Positions 24,361 to 36,140 of a stretch of DNA of 64,000 nt are shown here, one piece after another. The stretch is from Dryomyza anilis (Eukaryota > Arthropoda > Insecta > Diptera > Dryomyzidae). Under the pieces are notes generated by a model. That model did no database searches. It saw only the letters and a program-made list of their open reading frames with translations, and had not been told where the DNA came from. A program made the position numbers and the translations under genes. The first letter of the stretch is position 1. Each line of letters opens with the position of its first letter. The stretch lies in NCBI GenBank assembly GCA_951804985.1, contig OX638131.1, forward strand, positions 4,402,001 through 4,466,000, read 5' to 3'.

Positions 24361-25310
24361 TTTCTTATGAATAAATTTATTTCTTCAGCTTCCTTATTCC
24401 AATTACTGCTTTCATAAGTAATTTTCACCTCCAGGAATCGATCGAATCATTTTTAAGACCTTATGCATTTGGCTCCTTAATAATGTTGTATAATAATTTG
24501 AAGAAAATTAACTAATGCGACACTTGTAAGGCATTCAATTTGAACAAAGACATGAAAATGTTGATGAATATTAAATCAGTCCCTGGAGCTAATGAATGCG
24601 GTATGTGTCTGTCCGTCTGTCTGTGACAGCGGCAAAGTCAATTTTATAATCCAAACACACACAGAAGACAGATCCAACTTCATATAGCAGACTGTCACAC
24701 AGTGATGTCAGATTAATGGGAAAAATGAAGCCGAAACTCAATTACAATGCGTGTGTTTGTATTTGTGGTGCGTATAGTGTGTGTATTTTGCAAAATTACA
24801 ACTTAAAGCGATTTTATTGGTAAATCAACAGACGTCAAGCTAAACGCATCAAATATTAATGGAAATTTCGCACTCATTAACGAAACGCATACGAGCAACT
24901 GAAGCTGACACTGACAGTTGACAGTTGAAGATGCAGGACTAAACAGGGGCGAAAACAAAATTAATTGTGCTTTTCGAGTTTAATCGGACCATTATTTTTT
25001 TCGATTTTCGATGATATAAAAAAATAAATAAAAAAAATTGATTTTTAATTTTTTTTTTAACTTTCAACGGTACATTCAGATCAGGGTGCACCTTGTCCGT
25101 GGGGACATTTCTTTGAAACTGTTACATCAACCTCTGTTGTGTTAATCAAAACTAGTGATGGGCAAGAACAAGATCGACCTACCGATGCAAGAACAAGATA
25201 CTCACTTCAAGAACAAAAGCAAGAACAAGACTAAGAAAAGCGCAAGAAGAAGAGCCTTGCAATTTATTTTCTTTTTTTAAATTCAGCATGAATATTGTCC
25301 AAACATTAAT
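24361..25310. other. Non-coding DNA
   Basis: No gene. A short GTCY-type microsatellite (TCTGTCCGTCTGTCTGTGAC) lies at about 24608-24628. At 25160-25250 the phrases AAGAACAAGA and GCAAGAACAAG recur. Confidence 0.5.
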
Positions 25311-25314
25311 TTTA

Positions 25315-25720
25315 CACCATTATTTTATCTTGCACCAATTAAGAGTTATAGCAAAAAAACGAAAAAATTCGAAAAATTGAAGAACCGTGCCATGCCAAAA
25401 GGGCGAATCTTTTCGTTTTTTTGCTATAACTCTTTATTGGTGCAAGATAAAATAGTGATATGATATGTTTTTAAACGCACCTATTGTTTGGCAAAAATAA
25501 TTTGACAGACATTTTTCTTGCAAATAATAAAAATTCAAAAAATTATTTTAAAATAATGATGCCAATCGATAGGTGCTTTAAAAACAAACATTTATTGCCT
25601 TCAAACTACTACTTTATCTTATACCAATAAAAAGTTATGACAAAATAACGAAAAGATTCGCCTTTTTGGCATGACAAGATTTTCAATTTTTCGATTTCGC
25701 CCGTTTGGTTTTGTCTTTTG
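25315..25720. repeat. Inverted-repeat (MITE-like) element, copy 2
   Basis: ATTTTATCTTGCACCAATTA with AGTTATAGCAAAAAAACGAA (about 25320-25370) is matched in reverse by TTCGTTTTTTTGCTATAACT and TTGGTGCAAGATAAAATAG (about 25411-25457). A further arm at 25555-25690 contains TGCCAATCGATAGGTGCTTT and GATTCGCCTTTTTGGCATGA, which match the element at 0.70-1.10 kb. It is an old compound palindrome without coding capacity. Confidence 0.6.
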
Positions 25721-28700
25721 TTGCTAGAAATATCCAACAAAACCACAAACGATTTTGACACAGTATACTGGGTGAACACTACATTCAAAAATGTAAAAAA
25801 CACAAATGTAAAAAATTACATATTCGGCCTTTTGGCATTATAGTATCGTCATATTACATTAGTACATTTCAGTGTTAATTCCAGGGTAATTCCAGGGTTA
25901 TTTCGATATTCGATGCAAGAAAAATAAACATTCTTCAATAACTAAAACAAGACCAAGAACTACCCTTCGTGAACACCATTTCTGGTTATAGCATTTATTC
26001 ATCACATCAGATCAGGTCTACATGGTCTTATTAAGTATGTAAATGGCTAGGCAGGGAGCGTATTCACAGTTCATCGTATTTTAGTATGGTATTCGTACCA
26101 TATAGTTTTATACGATACAATAACACAGAAACGTCCATTTGTTGTTGCATCCCTTATAAAAGTAAAATATCACAAGTGATGAATTTAAGAGTATCCCTAA
26201 GACATATTTTTTGGTGTCGTAATTTGTGAAAGGAAGCTAAATTGTAAAATTGAATATTAAAAAAGCACATAAAATGGTAAATTATTTGTCTTTCTTTTAA
26301 AATCGTGGAATACTTATGATATTTAAAAAAAAATACAAATTTATAAGAATCGACTACATTTATTCGACGAAATATTTGACGTAGCAGAAAAGTGGTGCTC
26401 ACAGTTTAGTTGCCAAACGGTCGTATTCATACAATGTCCAACCAATACCATGAAACTGTGAATACACTATATGTTTATTTGTATAGCTATTTAATCTTAA
26501 TGAAAATATATAATTATTGATCGGTCCGCTCCTGGAACTATGTAAAAAAAATGGTTATAATAAAAACATTTTCTTGCTGCAGGCAAATGTACCATTTGAA
26601 GAGTAATGACGGTTTTTTTTCGGTTAAGTTTAAATTAGTTTCAGCCACTCGCTTCAAAATGATGTGTGTGTCTGTAAAATATACGAGCCACTAATTTATT
26701 ATAGCACATTTTGAGGCGCGCTGCCACAAGTGCAAATTAAATGAAAACTATTTTTCATTCAAGTCACAGCTGTGCCTTTCCGTAGAACTCATTATAAGCG
26801 GATGTTAACTAATTTCAGGCTACAAACAAAAAGTTACCCTAAGCTCACTTTAACTTAAATTTTAAACAAGACTAAAAATGTTTCGTAAAATTTCCTTTCT
26901 TTAATTATTTTTACTGCCTTGCAGCTAAAGCTACTCATTTAAAATATCAGTTTACACCAAATATATATTAAGAATTAATGGTATACTCCTGTTACTTGTT
27001 CGTCCTTTTTGACTTGTTTTATTTTTTCGCCTCCAAGAGATTTTTCATTGTCTGCTGTTGTAATTTTATTTTGTGCACCATTAAGAAAAATCTATATTTA
27101 TCTTATTAACGACAGATTTGCTCAAATTTTATATGGTGTTTAGAGTTTTTGTTTTCCTATCAATGCTTAAATATTAAAAGCTTATTTAAGCCAAGTTAAG
27201 TGGTTTTTACTTGGAGGTTCTGTCTTTTATTTTATTAATATTATTAATGATGCTGTCTTTTGCGAAAATTGCGCAGAATTTTGCAATAAAACCACTACCA
27301 ACACAAGCCACATAGACATAGATTATTATAATTGGCGCAAAATGTTAAATTTTATTTTACTTTTTTTATTTTTGAGTTAGTATTACTTTCATTTTTCATT
27401 CGAGTCTTTGTGGGGGTTATAGAAGATACTGACTAAGAGCTACGACTATGACAAATTGTAGGCGAAACCATTAAATTGTCTCTCAAGGCTAATGGAATTC
27501 CCAGAATTTTTATAGTAATGTAATATAATAAAAAAAACACGCGAATTTATGTCAACTCGAGACTAATGGACTCGAAATGAGAACCTATTAACAATAAAAT
27601 GACTAAAAGTGTTGTAAAGTGTGCAAAGAGCGCAACACAAATATTGTTAATTGTAGAAATACTATTTGCATTACATGTAATGAATCACGCACTACTTAAA
27701 ATTATTACTACTGAGTTTGAATTAATAGATTAAAATTTAAAGATTATATATCAATACTTAGAAATAAATATGTTTTTGATTCTGAATGGAAATCTATACA
27801 GATAACTCATAATAAGGGCAGTGCGAATAATTGATTAATCGAGATTTTTGATTAATCAGAGCATTGAGTACCAACAATTTGTTTATCGAAAATAAAAACT
27901 GTTTCGATATAAACGTGATATCTCTAACGAAAAGAACAAAGATATCGTTCTAGATGGGTACTTTTTTATCGAAAATCCTATAATTTTCGAATCATTCTAG
28001 TTATCGAAAATTCAGAAATGCATAATGAATCTGAAATATGATATTTTATTTTAGTTCAAAATTAAATTTTACTTGTAAATTTTTTATTATTTTCAAAACT
28101 ACAATGAAATTTTAAGATTTTTGATGTCAATTTTGAAGTTTAACCTTGATTTTCTCAGAATATTGATAAAACTAGACAACAAATGGAGACCTTATTTTAA
28201 TTATTCACGATCTTAGCATGATTTTCAGATGGATATCAAGATTCTAATCAGTACCTCATACTCAGTTTTTTCAAATTGCCTCAAGTTTTTGAATTATTAC
28301 GTAATACAAATATATGGCAATTTTCATGTTTTTCTACATATTTTGGACATTAACATTTTATAGATTTGAGTTATCGATCCAATTTATTTTATATTCCTCT
28401 GAGTATACTTCAGCTAATATTTTGAAATAAACTTCTTGAAATTCGGATTAGTCCGACCGATGTAATGACCAGTCAAACACAAAAATATTTATTTTAAGGT
28501 GTACATATTATTTATTGCATTACATATTAAGTTTTTATAATTCAATAAAATTATATATTATATGTGAAACTAGATCCATAATTCTATGATTCCGCTTACT
28601 TTGTTTTTGCAAATCACTCGTTTAGTCTTCAGATTAAATACAAATTCACACTTACGATATTTAATTTAAATTTTCGTTTGTGGTGCTCCTTTTAATCAAT

Positions 28701-29090
28701 ATAATTTTTTTGTCCATCCATTATTCATAGAAATTTCAAACAATTCTTAAACCAGTAGAATTCATCTTTGCATAAATGTATTACTTTCCATGGGTTTGCC
28801 TCAGTATCCTATGAAGATCACCTACTAAATGTTCATACTTTTAAAAAATATTTAATAAAAATATTTTCCTGCTTATGTTCAAAAAAGGTAAATTTTCCAA
28901 TCGAATTTGTGAATTTCACTTTAAGCTGAGGACTTAAAGAGTGATTTGCAAAAACAAAGTAAGAGGAAGTATAAAATTATAGATCGCATTGATCTCGTAA
29001 CGATATAGAAACGAATGACATACTGGGATGTATCACATTTCTATTGTCAGAGTGGGGTTCAGCAGATCACATAGTTATATTTTTCGTTTT
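25721..29090. other. AT-rich DNA, no gene seen
   Basis: No open frame has a recognisable product. The frames at 26154-26402 and 25609-25803 lack any coding character. Nothing structured was recognised beyond AT-rich sequence. Confidence 0.5.
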
Positions 29091-29099
29091 CAAAACGTT

Positions 29100-29640
29100 T
29101 TTATAATTTTAAATATGCTTTTGAGAAAGCTGCGTAGTAACTTTCAAAAACAGCAAAAAACGTCAATTTTGAAGTTTAACCGCACTTTTCCTAAAATTCT
29201 GGGATGCTAGAAAAATTTTTATAACGCATTCGAGTGCATAGCAATAAAATCGTTTAGTATTTTATAAAATTAAATTTTTACTAAAAAAAAAGAATTGTTT
29301 TTGCTGCTGGAAAATACCAATTGTGCAGTTTAACCTTGATTTTGTCGTCCAACATTGTTTTATTTTTAGTTATATTTTTTTTTCTTCAAAACTGCAATAA
29401 AAGCTAAAAATTCTGAAATATTTCTAAACGCAGATTTCGATTTTATGATTTAAAATGTGCCACTACTCACGACTTTTGAGAAAGCTGCTTTGAAACTTTC
29501 AAAAACAGCTAAAAACGCCAATTTTGAAGTTAAACCTCACTTTTCTCAAAATTCTGCGACGCTAACAAAATTTTGATAACGCATTATAGTGCAGAACAAT
29601 AAAACCTTTTAGTATTTTATAAAATTAAATTTTTATTAAA
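29100..29640. repeat. Diverged repeat with 'GAGAAAGCTGCGTTGAAACTTTC'
   Basis: Two copies (about 29120-29260 and 29470-29625) of a unit of about 150 bp. It contains GAGAAAGCTGC, AACTTTCAAAAACAGC, AATTTTGAAGTTTAACC, TTTTCTCAAAATTCTG and GATAACGCATT. Related copies lie at 32.1-32.5 kb. No protein is encoded across copies; frames shift between them. Confidence 0.7.
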
Positions 29641-29989
29641 AAAAAATATGTTTTTCCTGTTCCAGAGCAAAAAATGTGTAAAATTTATATACTAAAAATA
29701 TAAATAAAATGAACTGTCCACCTTATATGCAATTACAACAACTGAACCAACATTAAACAAAGTGCACTGTGCAACTGCATCAAATTTTTAACTAACTAGA
29801 AATAAAAGAAAAAACAAACAAATATTTAAAAAAAAAAACTAATTTTAAAACTTTAATCATTTCTAAATTAAATAAATAATGTTAGTTTAAAAATATAAAA
29901 GTTTTGTTATTTTTAAATTTAGCCATTGTAAATATTTTATAATTAAAAAAAAAATCTATAAATTTTTTTTTAAATTATTATTATTTTGT

Positions 29990-30127
29990 TTTGCAAACAC
30001 ACCCTGCATAGCGCGGTTCATTGTTATTGCGATCGTTATCCTGACGCACATGAATCCTTTTCGTTTTGATTACAACAACCGTTGATGGCTCATCGGATTG
30101 AGCGGTCGATGCTGAGGCGCATCTACT
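29990..30127 (-). CDS. Possible short terminal exon (alternative PDE1 end?)
   Basis: A good acceptor (TTTGAATTATTCCAG) is followed by one base completing a codon. About 46 residues then follow, including RCASASTAQSDEPSTVVVI and a basic stretch (KTKRIHVRQDN), ending CVCKTK and a TAA. Codon composition is clearly richer in GC than the flanks. The acceptor phase matches the possible donor at the end of the PDE1 exon at 40317-40853, so the two could be joined across the esc gene into a short transcript that lacks a catalytic domain. This is inference: no other partner exon was identified, and the frame is also open into the upstream intron. The product has no recognised domain. Confidence 0.35.
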
Positions 30128-30194
30128 GGAATAATTCAAATACAAACAGATGTCAGCACATACAAAACACATCATACAAATCGACCTAAACAAA

Positions 30195-31318
30195 TGGGTT
30201 CTGCAAGAACCGTAAATAGGACAAAAAAAAAATAAAATACAAAAATTTAAAATGAAAAAATATCAACGTTTGGCGCTCATTAGTGGGTATGTGCGAGAGA
30301 GAGAAAGACACTCTGTCTGTAGAAGAGAAAGCCGTTATGAAACTGGGACAAAATTTAATTTAATAAATATGGCTACCGCCTGCCGTTCTCGCTCCGCGCG
30401 CCATTGTTGCCAACAGCATTTACTATTCTAATGGGAACAGCAATCAATTTTTGTTGTCATTGTTGTTGCAACAAATAGTGAACCTGATCGCCTGGCATGG
30501 TATCCTTCATGCGATGCTTTTGTCCTTTCTGTAACTACGTTAGTCCTTCGTCCTTATGTAAGTCAGCCAGTCAGTCCATATGTCTGTCTGTCTGTCTCTG
30601 TTTTGAATAGATAAATGAATGAATGAGACACAGACCGAAAGAACTGAAAGAGCTGCGTGTCTGCATTATACTTCGTGTATAAAGGATACGACGACGACGT
30701 TGTGTCGAACGTGAGTGACATTTTGCAAGGATATTGACTCTGCAAGGATTAAGCAGCAGCAGCACCAGTCAGCCACCTTCGAGAGTTGTCATACAATACA
30801 ACTTAAACTGGAGGTACCGGAGAAGACATACGTACAATTTAAGTTATTCTTACGTAATTCATTATAAGCCGGCTCAAAGGACCAAATTGAATTTTTATGC
30901 GCATACTTTACGTGTGTACGTAAACTTCAAAGCGCACACAAATTAGATTCTGTGCAATTTTACTGCAAAAATTGTGATTACTTGTGGCTCATGTTCGGAT
31001 AAATGTTATTTTTGATTTTAAGTTATTTTTGTAGACGGTTCTCATATTTCACATAGTAAAATCTGGCTCGAAGGACCATGGAAATTGCGTTATAAAGAGA
31101 GAAATTAAATGATATTTTCTTTAATATGATTTTAAACTGTATAGTTAGAGATTAAAACAATTAGTTTTACAATATTTTATACGAAATATATACTCAAGAA
31201 ACTATATTATAATGTTTTACTCACAGGACTATGCTAATTAAAACATTTTTTCTTCTATTTGATACATAAAGGGTTTTTCAATACAAAAGTTTTTTTTCAA
31301 GGGTTTTTTAATTTAAAA
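30195..31318. other. Non-coding DNA with GTCY microsatellite and a TATA-like site
   Basis: No gene is supported. The stretch 30350-30950 is richer in GC than its flanks. It carries TCTGTCTGTCTGTCTCTG at about 30582-30599 and a TATAAAGG at 30678-30685 (plus strand). The frames here are short and show no family. The first 'GGCTCGAAGGACC'-type motifs appear at about 30870 and 31066. Confidence 0.4.
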
Positions 31319-31622
31319 TAAAGGGTTTTTCAACAGGGACGCTACAAAAGTAGAGCGACAGGGACAGCAAACGACGCTATATTTCTTGCCGCTCTTTTGA
31401 CATTTCTTTTCAGTAAGGTTTGCCATTTTATGATGGAAAGATATACGAATAAAAATTTCGGTAGTAAATTTTAATAATTTCGACTCGTTGTTGGCTCGTC
31501 TATCTTTCCATCATGAAATGGCAAACCTTACTGAAGAGAAATGTCAAAAGAGCGGAAAGATATGGCGTCGTTTGCTGTCCCTGTCGCTCTACTTTGTAGC
31601 GTCCCTGTTGAAAAACTCTTTA
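31319..31622. mobile_element. MITE with long terminal inverted repeats, copy 1
   Basis: About 304 bp bounded by TAAAGGGTTTTTCAACAGGG and its reverse complement. The arms extend over about 130 bp each, through GACGCTACAAAAGTAGAGCG, GCCGCTCTTTTGACATTTCT and AAGGTTTGCCATTT. The centre is a short AT-rich stretch (GGTAGTAAATTTTAATAATTTCGACTCG). A copy that agrees almost everywhere lies at 53296-53601. A flanking TA may be the target duplication. No coding capacity, so it must have been moved by a transposase encoded elsewhere. A partial GGGTTTTTCAA start also lies at 31269. Confidence 0.85.
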
Positions 31623-33150
31623 TTTTAAATTCAAATGTTTCGTAGATTTAAAATATATAAAATTCATTTAAAAAGTATTTAATTTAAAAATTGTTATATC
31701 TAAATCTAACTTGAATCTAACTCAAATTTTTTAAGTAAGTAGAAAAATATGCCTCGAAGGACCAGGGATATTTCCTTGTACAGCGACAAACTAAATGTTA
31801 TCTTTTTCAAAAGTATTTTAAAGTATATAGGGCTAACAACAATTAGATTTTTAAATAAAATACTAAATAAGTATTTAATGAACTAAATTATGATGTTTTT
31901 AGTTTTTCTCCGAAGAGTATGCGAATTATAACTTTTTCTTTTATATTTGGATAGAGCATATATAAAATGTAATATAATATTTTTGTCGTCCTGCATTGTT
32001 TTTTTTTTAATTATATTTTTAGTTTTCAAAACTGCAATGAAAGCTAAAAATTCTGAAATTTTTCTAAACACAAATTTCGTTTTTATGATTAAAAATATGC
32101 CACTACTCACGACTTTTCAGAAAGCTGCGTTGAAACTTTCAAAAACAGCTAAAAACGCCAATTTTGAAGTTTAACCTCACTTTTCTCATTATTTTGCGAC
32201 GCTAGCAACATTTTGATAACGCATTCGAGACATAAAACCTTTTAATATTTTACTCACGACTTTTGAGAAAGCTGCGTTGAAACTTTTAAAAACAGCTAAA
32301 AACGCCAATTTTGAAGTTTAACCTCACTTTTCTCAAAATTCTGCGACGCTGGCAAAATTTTGATAACGCATTCGAGCCATAAAACCTTTTAGTTTTTTAC
32401 TCACTACTTTTGAGAAAGCAACGTTGAAACTTTCAAAAACAGCTTTTTTAGCTGTTTAGCAATTTTGAAGTTTAACCTCACTTTTCTCAAAATTAGATAT
32501 TTTTAAATTAAATACTTTTGAAAGTAAAAATAATTCTAATAACTAATATTATTTTTTATTTAATATAAAATTTTCTTATCTTGTAGAAAAATCTGCCTCG
32601 AATGACCATAGACATTGCTTGTACAGTAACAAATCATATATTGTATTTTTCAATACATTAAATTTAAAATTATTTTCAATTAAATAATTATCTTGGAATA
32701 ATTTAAAATTATATAAAAATAATTATTGCTTAATAAATAAAATTTTTAATTAAGTTCAAACTAGTGAATATGAGCATCTTATAAATTTAATTGAGCTGCA
32801 AAAAAATGATGACAATACAAGCAAACAAAAAAGTAGTTTGTGTCTAGAACTAAAGGTAGGTACATTAAAAGATTAAATTTTTATTTGGAAAACATTGTCT
32901 CTCAGAACTACAAAATTAAAAACATGTTTCAACAGAAAAATGTTGTTAGAGTAAATATTAGCTGCAAGACTTAAATCTAAAGGTAAAGAATTAAATTTTT
33001 TTTAATGAAATCTGGCTCGAAGGACCAAACAAATAGCTTTGTTAAGAACCAAATTAAATGTTGCTTGCATTCGAAGGAATGTCTTTGTGTCTGCAACAAC
33101 ATGAAATCTGCTAAACGTGTCGAGATGAGTTTCCACAGACGTAACAGAGC
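31623..33150. repeat. Degenerate satellite-like repeats
   Basis: Two interleaved families. First, the unit of about 145 bp seen at 29.1-29.6 kb recurs in tandem at about 32105-32255, 32255-32400 and 32400-32500. Second, the motif GCCTCGAAGGACC or GGCTCGAAGGACC occurs at about 31752, 32594 and 33016, each time with similar flanks (AGAAAAATCTGC before; TTGTACAG and ACAAA after). No protein is encoded. Confidence 0.7.
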
Positions 33151-34310
33151 AACATAAATCTAAAGACATTGTTATTACTTGACGAGCAACAACATCATCA
33201 TCCGGAGGAGGGTAGGGAACACATTACAGGTCTCTGCACGAATGATGGGTGACCGAGTGGTGAAGGCAATGTTGGCAGCTGCCAATGTAAATATTTGCCA
33301 AATAAGTGTAAAACGAAACACTTGACGCACACGCTGCGACTGAGTTAAAAAATGTTCATTTTTCTACTGGGAATACTTTGGAAACAAAAAACAAAACAAA
33401 AAAAAAAAAAATGGCAACACCCTAGTGCCCATTAATTTTATTTGTCCATCGAACTGCATTCGTTCGCAGCGTAATGAAAGTCAACGAAGCACAGCAAAGC
33501 GTTGCCACTTTGGACGGGAACTGACGGAACGGACGGAGCTGTAGCAAATTGTTTGCTTCCCAATTGAAAATAAAATTGTCTCGATGGCTTCATTTTGGAT
33601 TTTGCTGAAATTACACTTTATATTGTTGCTAAAATTGGCTGCAATTGTGTTGATTTTTGATGGCTGCCTTTGACAGTTGCGGCCCCTGATGGCGCAACAC
33701 ACAGCAGCACTGTTTTGCCACACATGCTGTGCCCTGTGCTCCTTCACCATAGAGAGAAAGAGACAGCGTGAGCGCAATGACAGTGACCGCTAGGATCAAA
33801 TGCCTGCGGTCTGTTTGATTTGCCAGCCAAATGCGTTTGTCCTTTTGCGGTGAATTTGTGACAAAAAAAAAAAGAAATTGTGGAATTTTTAGATTTCTAT
33901 CTGCGTACAATTCCACATTATTACATTTATCAAGGACTCTTCAAACCATGTGGCAACAATAGTGTGTTGTAATTTAATGAAAATTCGTTAAATTTTTTGG
34001 CGTATAAATATTTAATTGAAATTAAATTACGAAATTACTTTTGTATGCTTTTTTACAAAGGTTGCTGTGCTGAAATATAAACGAAATAAAGATTTTTAGT
34101 GAATACAAAATGAATGTATGCTTTTCTGTTATTAACAAACATATTTTTTTGATTATATTTCATTTTTATTCTTTTTCATTTTTATTCAATTTCATAAACT
34201 TGAAGATAAATAAGTAATTTGAAAAAAAATATGTTTCATATTATTTGAATCAGTCAATTTACGTTTTTTTTTTTAATATTTAGCATACACACAAAAAAAA
34301 TATCGTTCCC
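33151..34310. other. Non-coding DNA, partly GC-richer
   Basis: The stretch 33160-33830 is less AT-rich, but its open frames on the minus strand (33481-33777 and 33629-33916) overlap in different frames and show no family or splice structure. It may be a conserved intronic or regulatory sequence. I cannot say more. Confidence 0.4.
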
Positions 34311-34317
34311 TGTAAAC

Positions 34318-34560
34318 ACTTTCTCAAACAAACACTAAAGTGTTTGCAAGATCATTTGTAGGAAATATTCGAAGTGTTTCTCACAAACACGTAAAGTGTT
34401 ACCCACAAATACGAAAAGTGTTTCCCACAAACACGAAAAGTGTTTTCCACAATGACGAAAAGTTATTCCCACAAATATTTGAAGTATTTCCCACAAATAT
34501 TTTAAAATTTGGTAGTATTTGCCAAAAAGAATTGAAGTGTTACCGGCATATATTTGTAGT
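34318..34560. repeat. Minisatellite around 'GTGTTTCCCACAAACACGAAAA'
   Basis: About ten diverged copies of a unit of about 22 bp close to AGTGTTTCCCACAAACACGA. Each contains the complementary words GTGTTT and AAACAC, so each unit can form a small hairpin. The frame that reads through it (34340-34600) is a by-product. Isolated copies of the word occur to about 34810. Confidence 0.75.
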
Positions 34561-35149
34561 GTTCGCCAAATTCAGTCAAAGCAAAAGAATTCCAGGGTAG
34601 ACAAGTCGCGTAAACGAACGTCTGGCGAAAATAACTCTTTTATTTCGACTGATATTGATGGACACTAAGGAAATACTACAACACATCGATGCATTATGCC
34701 TGGGATCAGGTATCTCATAAAAGTCATCTAAACTGACTGGGTTTTTGTCAGATGATTTGTACAGAATTGCGGCAGTTCTGGGAAACACTTAGTGTTTGCC
34801 ACAAAGAAATATCATGTATTTATTACTTATCTTAAACACTTTCATTATTTATTGGTAACAAATGATTGTTTGGGAGTAATAATTGAAGTGACTTTTATAG
34901 ATTGTTTTTGGTAAACATTTTAAATGTTTTTAAGAAATTAGATATTGTTTTGTTCAAACTCTAGAATTGTGTAATTGTTTGCAATAAGCCATTATAATTT
35001 ACGACTAACAATAACCGATAGTTTCCCACAAGTATTTTATAAACATTCCTTTTTTAGAGTGTAGGCAAAATAATTTTAATTGTGTTTAAATTTATTGTTT
35101 TAAAATACGAACACATTAAGAGAGCTGCGATGTAGTTACAATATTTTTT

Positions 35150-36140
35150 AAAAAATAAAATTTGGTCCTTCGAGCCGAATTCAATAAATTTTAAATTATA
35201 GTTTTTATGCTTATTATTTCAATTTACTGTAAGCATTGAAATAAAGTGCCAACTAGACAAAAATGCATTTAAATAACAATGCTCCCTCGAACCGTATTCA
35301 CTAAAATAGACTACAAACTTAAAAACATTTATTTAAAATAATCCCGTCGAACCGAATTTATTAACAGTAAATGAATTAATTTATTTCTTAAATTTATTTA
35401 TTACTTAACCTTTTAATATATATTTCATATTTATGATATAACTTTTGACTAAAAACCCGGCATTTATATAAATTATCAACTTCTCCAAAAAATGGCCTTT
35501 TCAAAAATTAGTTCATTGAGCTGAATTCATTAACTGCAAAATGCATTTATTTATTCAATTAATTTCCTTTTAAATTTAAGTTTTTATACATTATTTATAA
35601 ATTTTGTTTTTTTATATAAAATTTGGTTCTTCGAACTGAATTCAATAACTGTCAATGCATTTGCTTTATTCAAGATTTAATTTTTATTATTTTATTTTAC
35701 TGTGAATTAAGGGCACGGCATTGAAATAAATTTCCGGCTACTTAAAAATGGTCCTTCGAACCGAATTCATTAAAATTCAGTGCCAACTTTTCAAAGGGGC
35801 TTTTATTAAAAAATTTTCTTTGAACCGAATTTATTAAGAATAAAGTCAATTAATTTATTATATTATTTTTTTTAAACTATTTAATATTAATTTAATGTTT
35901 AGTATTTGAATTACTTTTTTCTTGAGCATTTAAATAAACTGTCAACAAAAAAAAAAAGATTTATAATAATTTATTTATTGAGTTGAATTCATTAACTGTA
36001 AAATGTTTTTATTTATTCAATTAATTTCTTGACGATTCAACCATTTATTCAAGATATAATGATATACTGCCAAATTCTCAAAAAAAGTCTTTAATTAAAA
36101 TTGGCCCTTCGAGCCGTATTCAATAACTGCGAAATGCATT
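35150..36140. repeat. Diverged tandem repeats with GGTCCTTCGAACCGAATTCA
   Basis: About nine occurrences of a word close to GGTCCTTCGAACCGAATTCA, usually followed by TTAACTGAAAATGCATTTA: near 35163, 35284, 35344, 35507, 35628, 35748, 35818, 35970 and 36104. Spacing is mostly 60-160 bp. The core is the reverse complement of the motif found at 30.87, 31.07, 31.75, 32.59 and 33.02 kb. The repeats are strongly diverged except for the core. No coding frame. Confidence 0.75.

Noticed and set aside
33481..33916. Two overlapping minus-strand frames in a GC-richer patch
   Set aside because: No acceptor or donor fits, no family; composition alone is not enough.
34340..34600. Frame over the GTGTTTCCCACAAACACGA repeat
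   Set aside because: The peptide repeats only because the DNA does, and the frame is not kept across all units.
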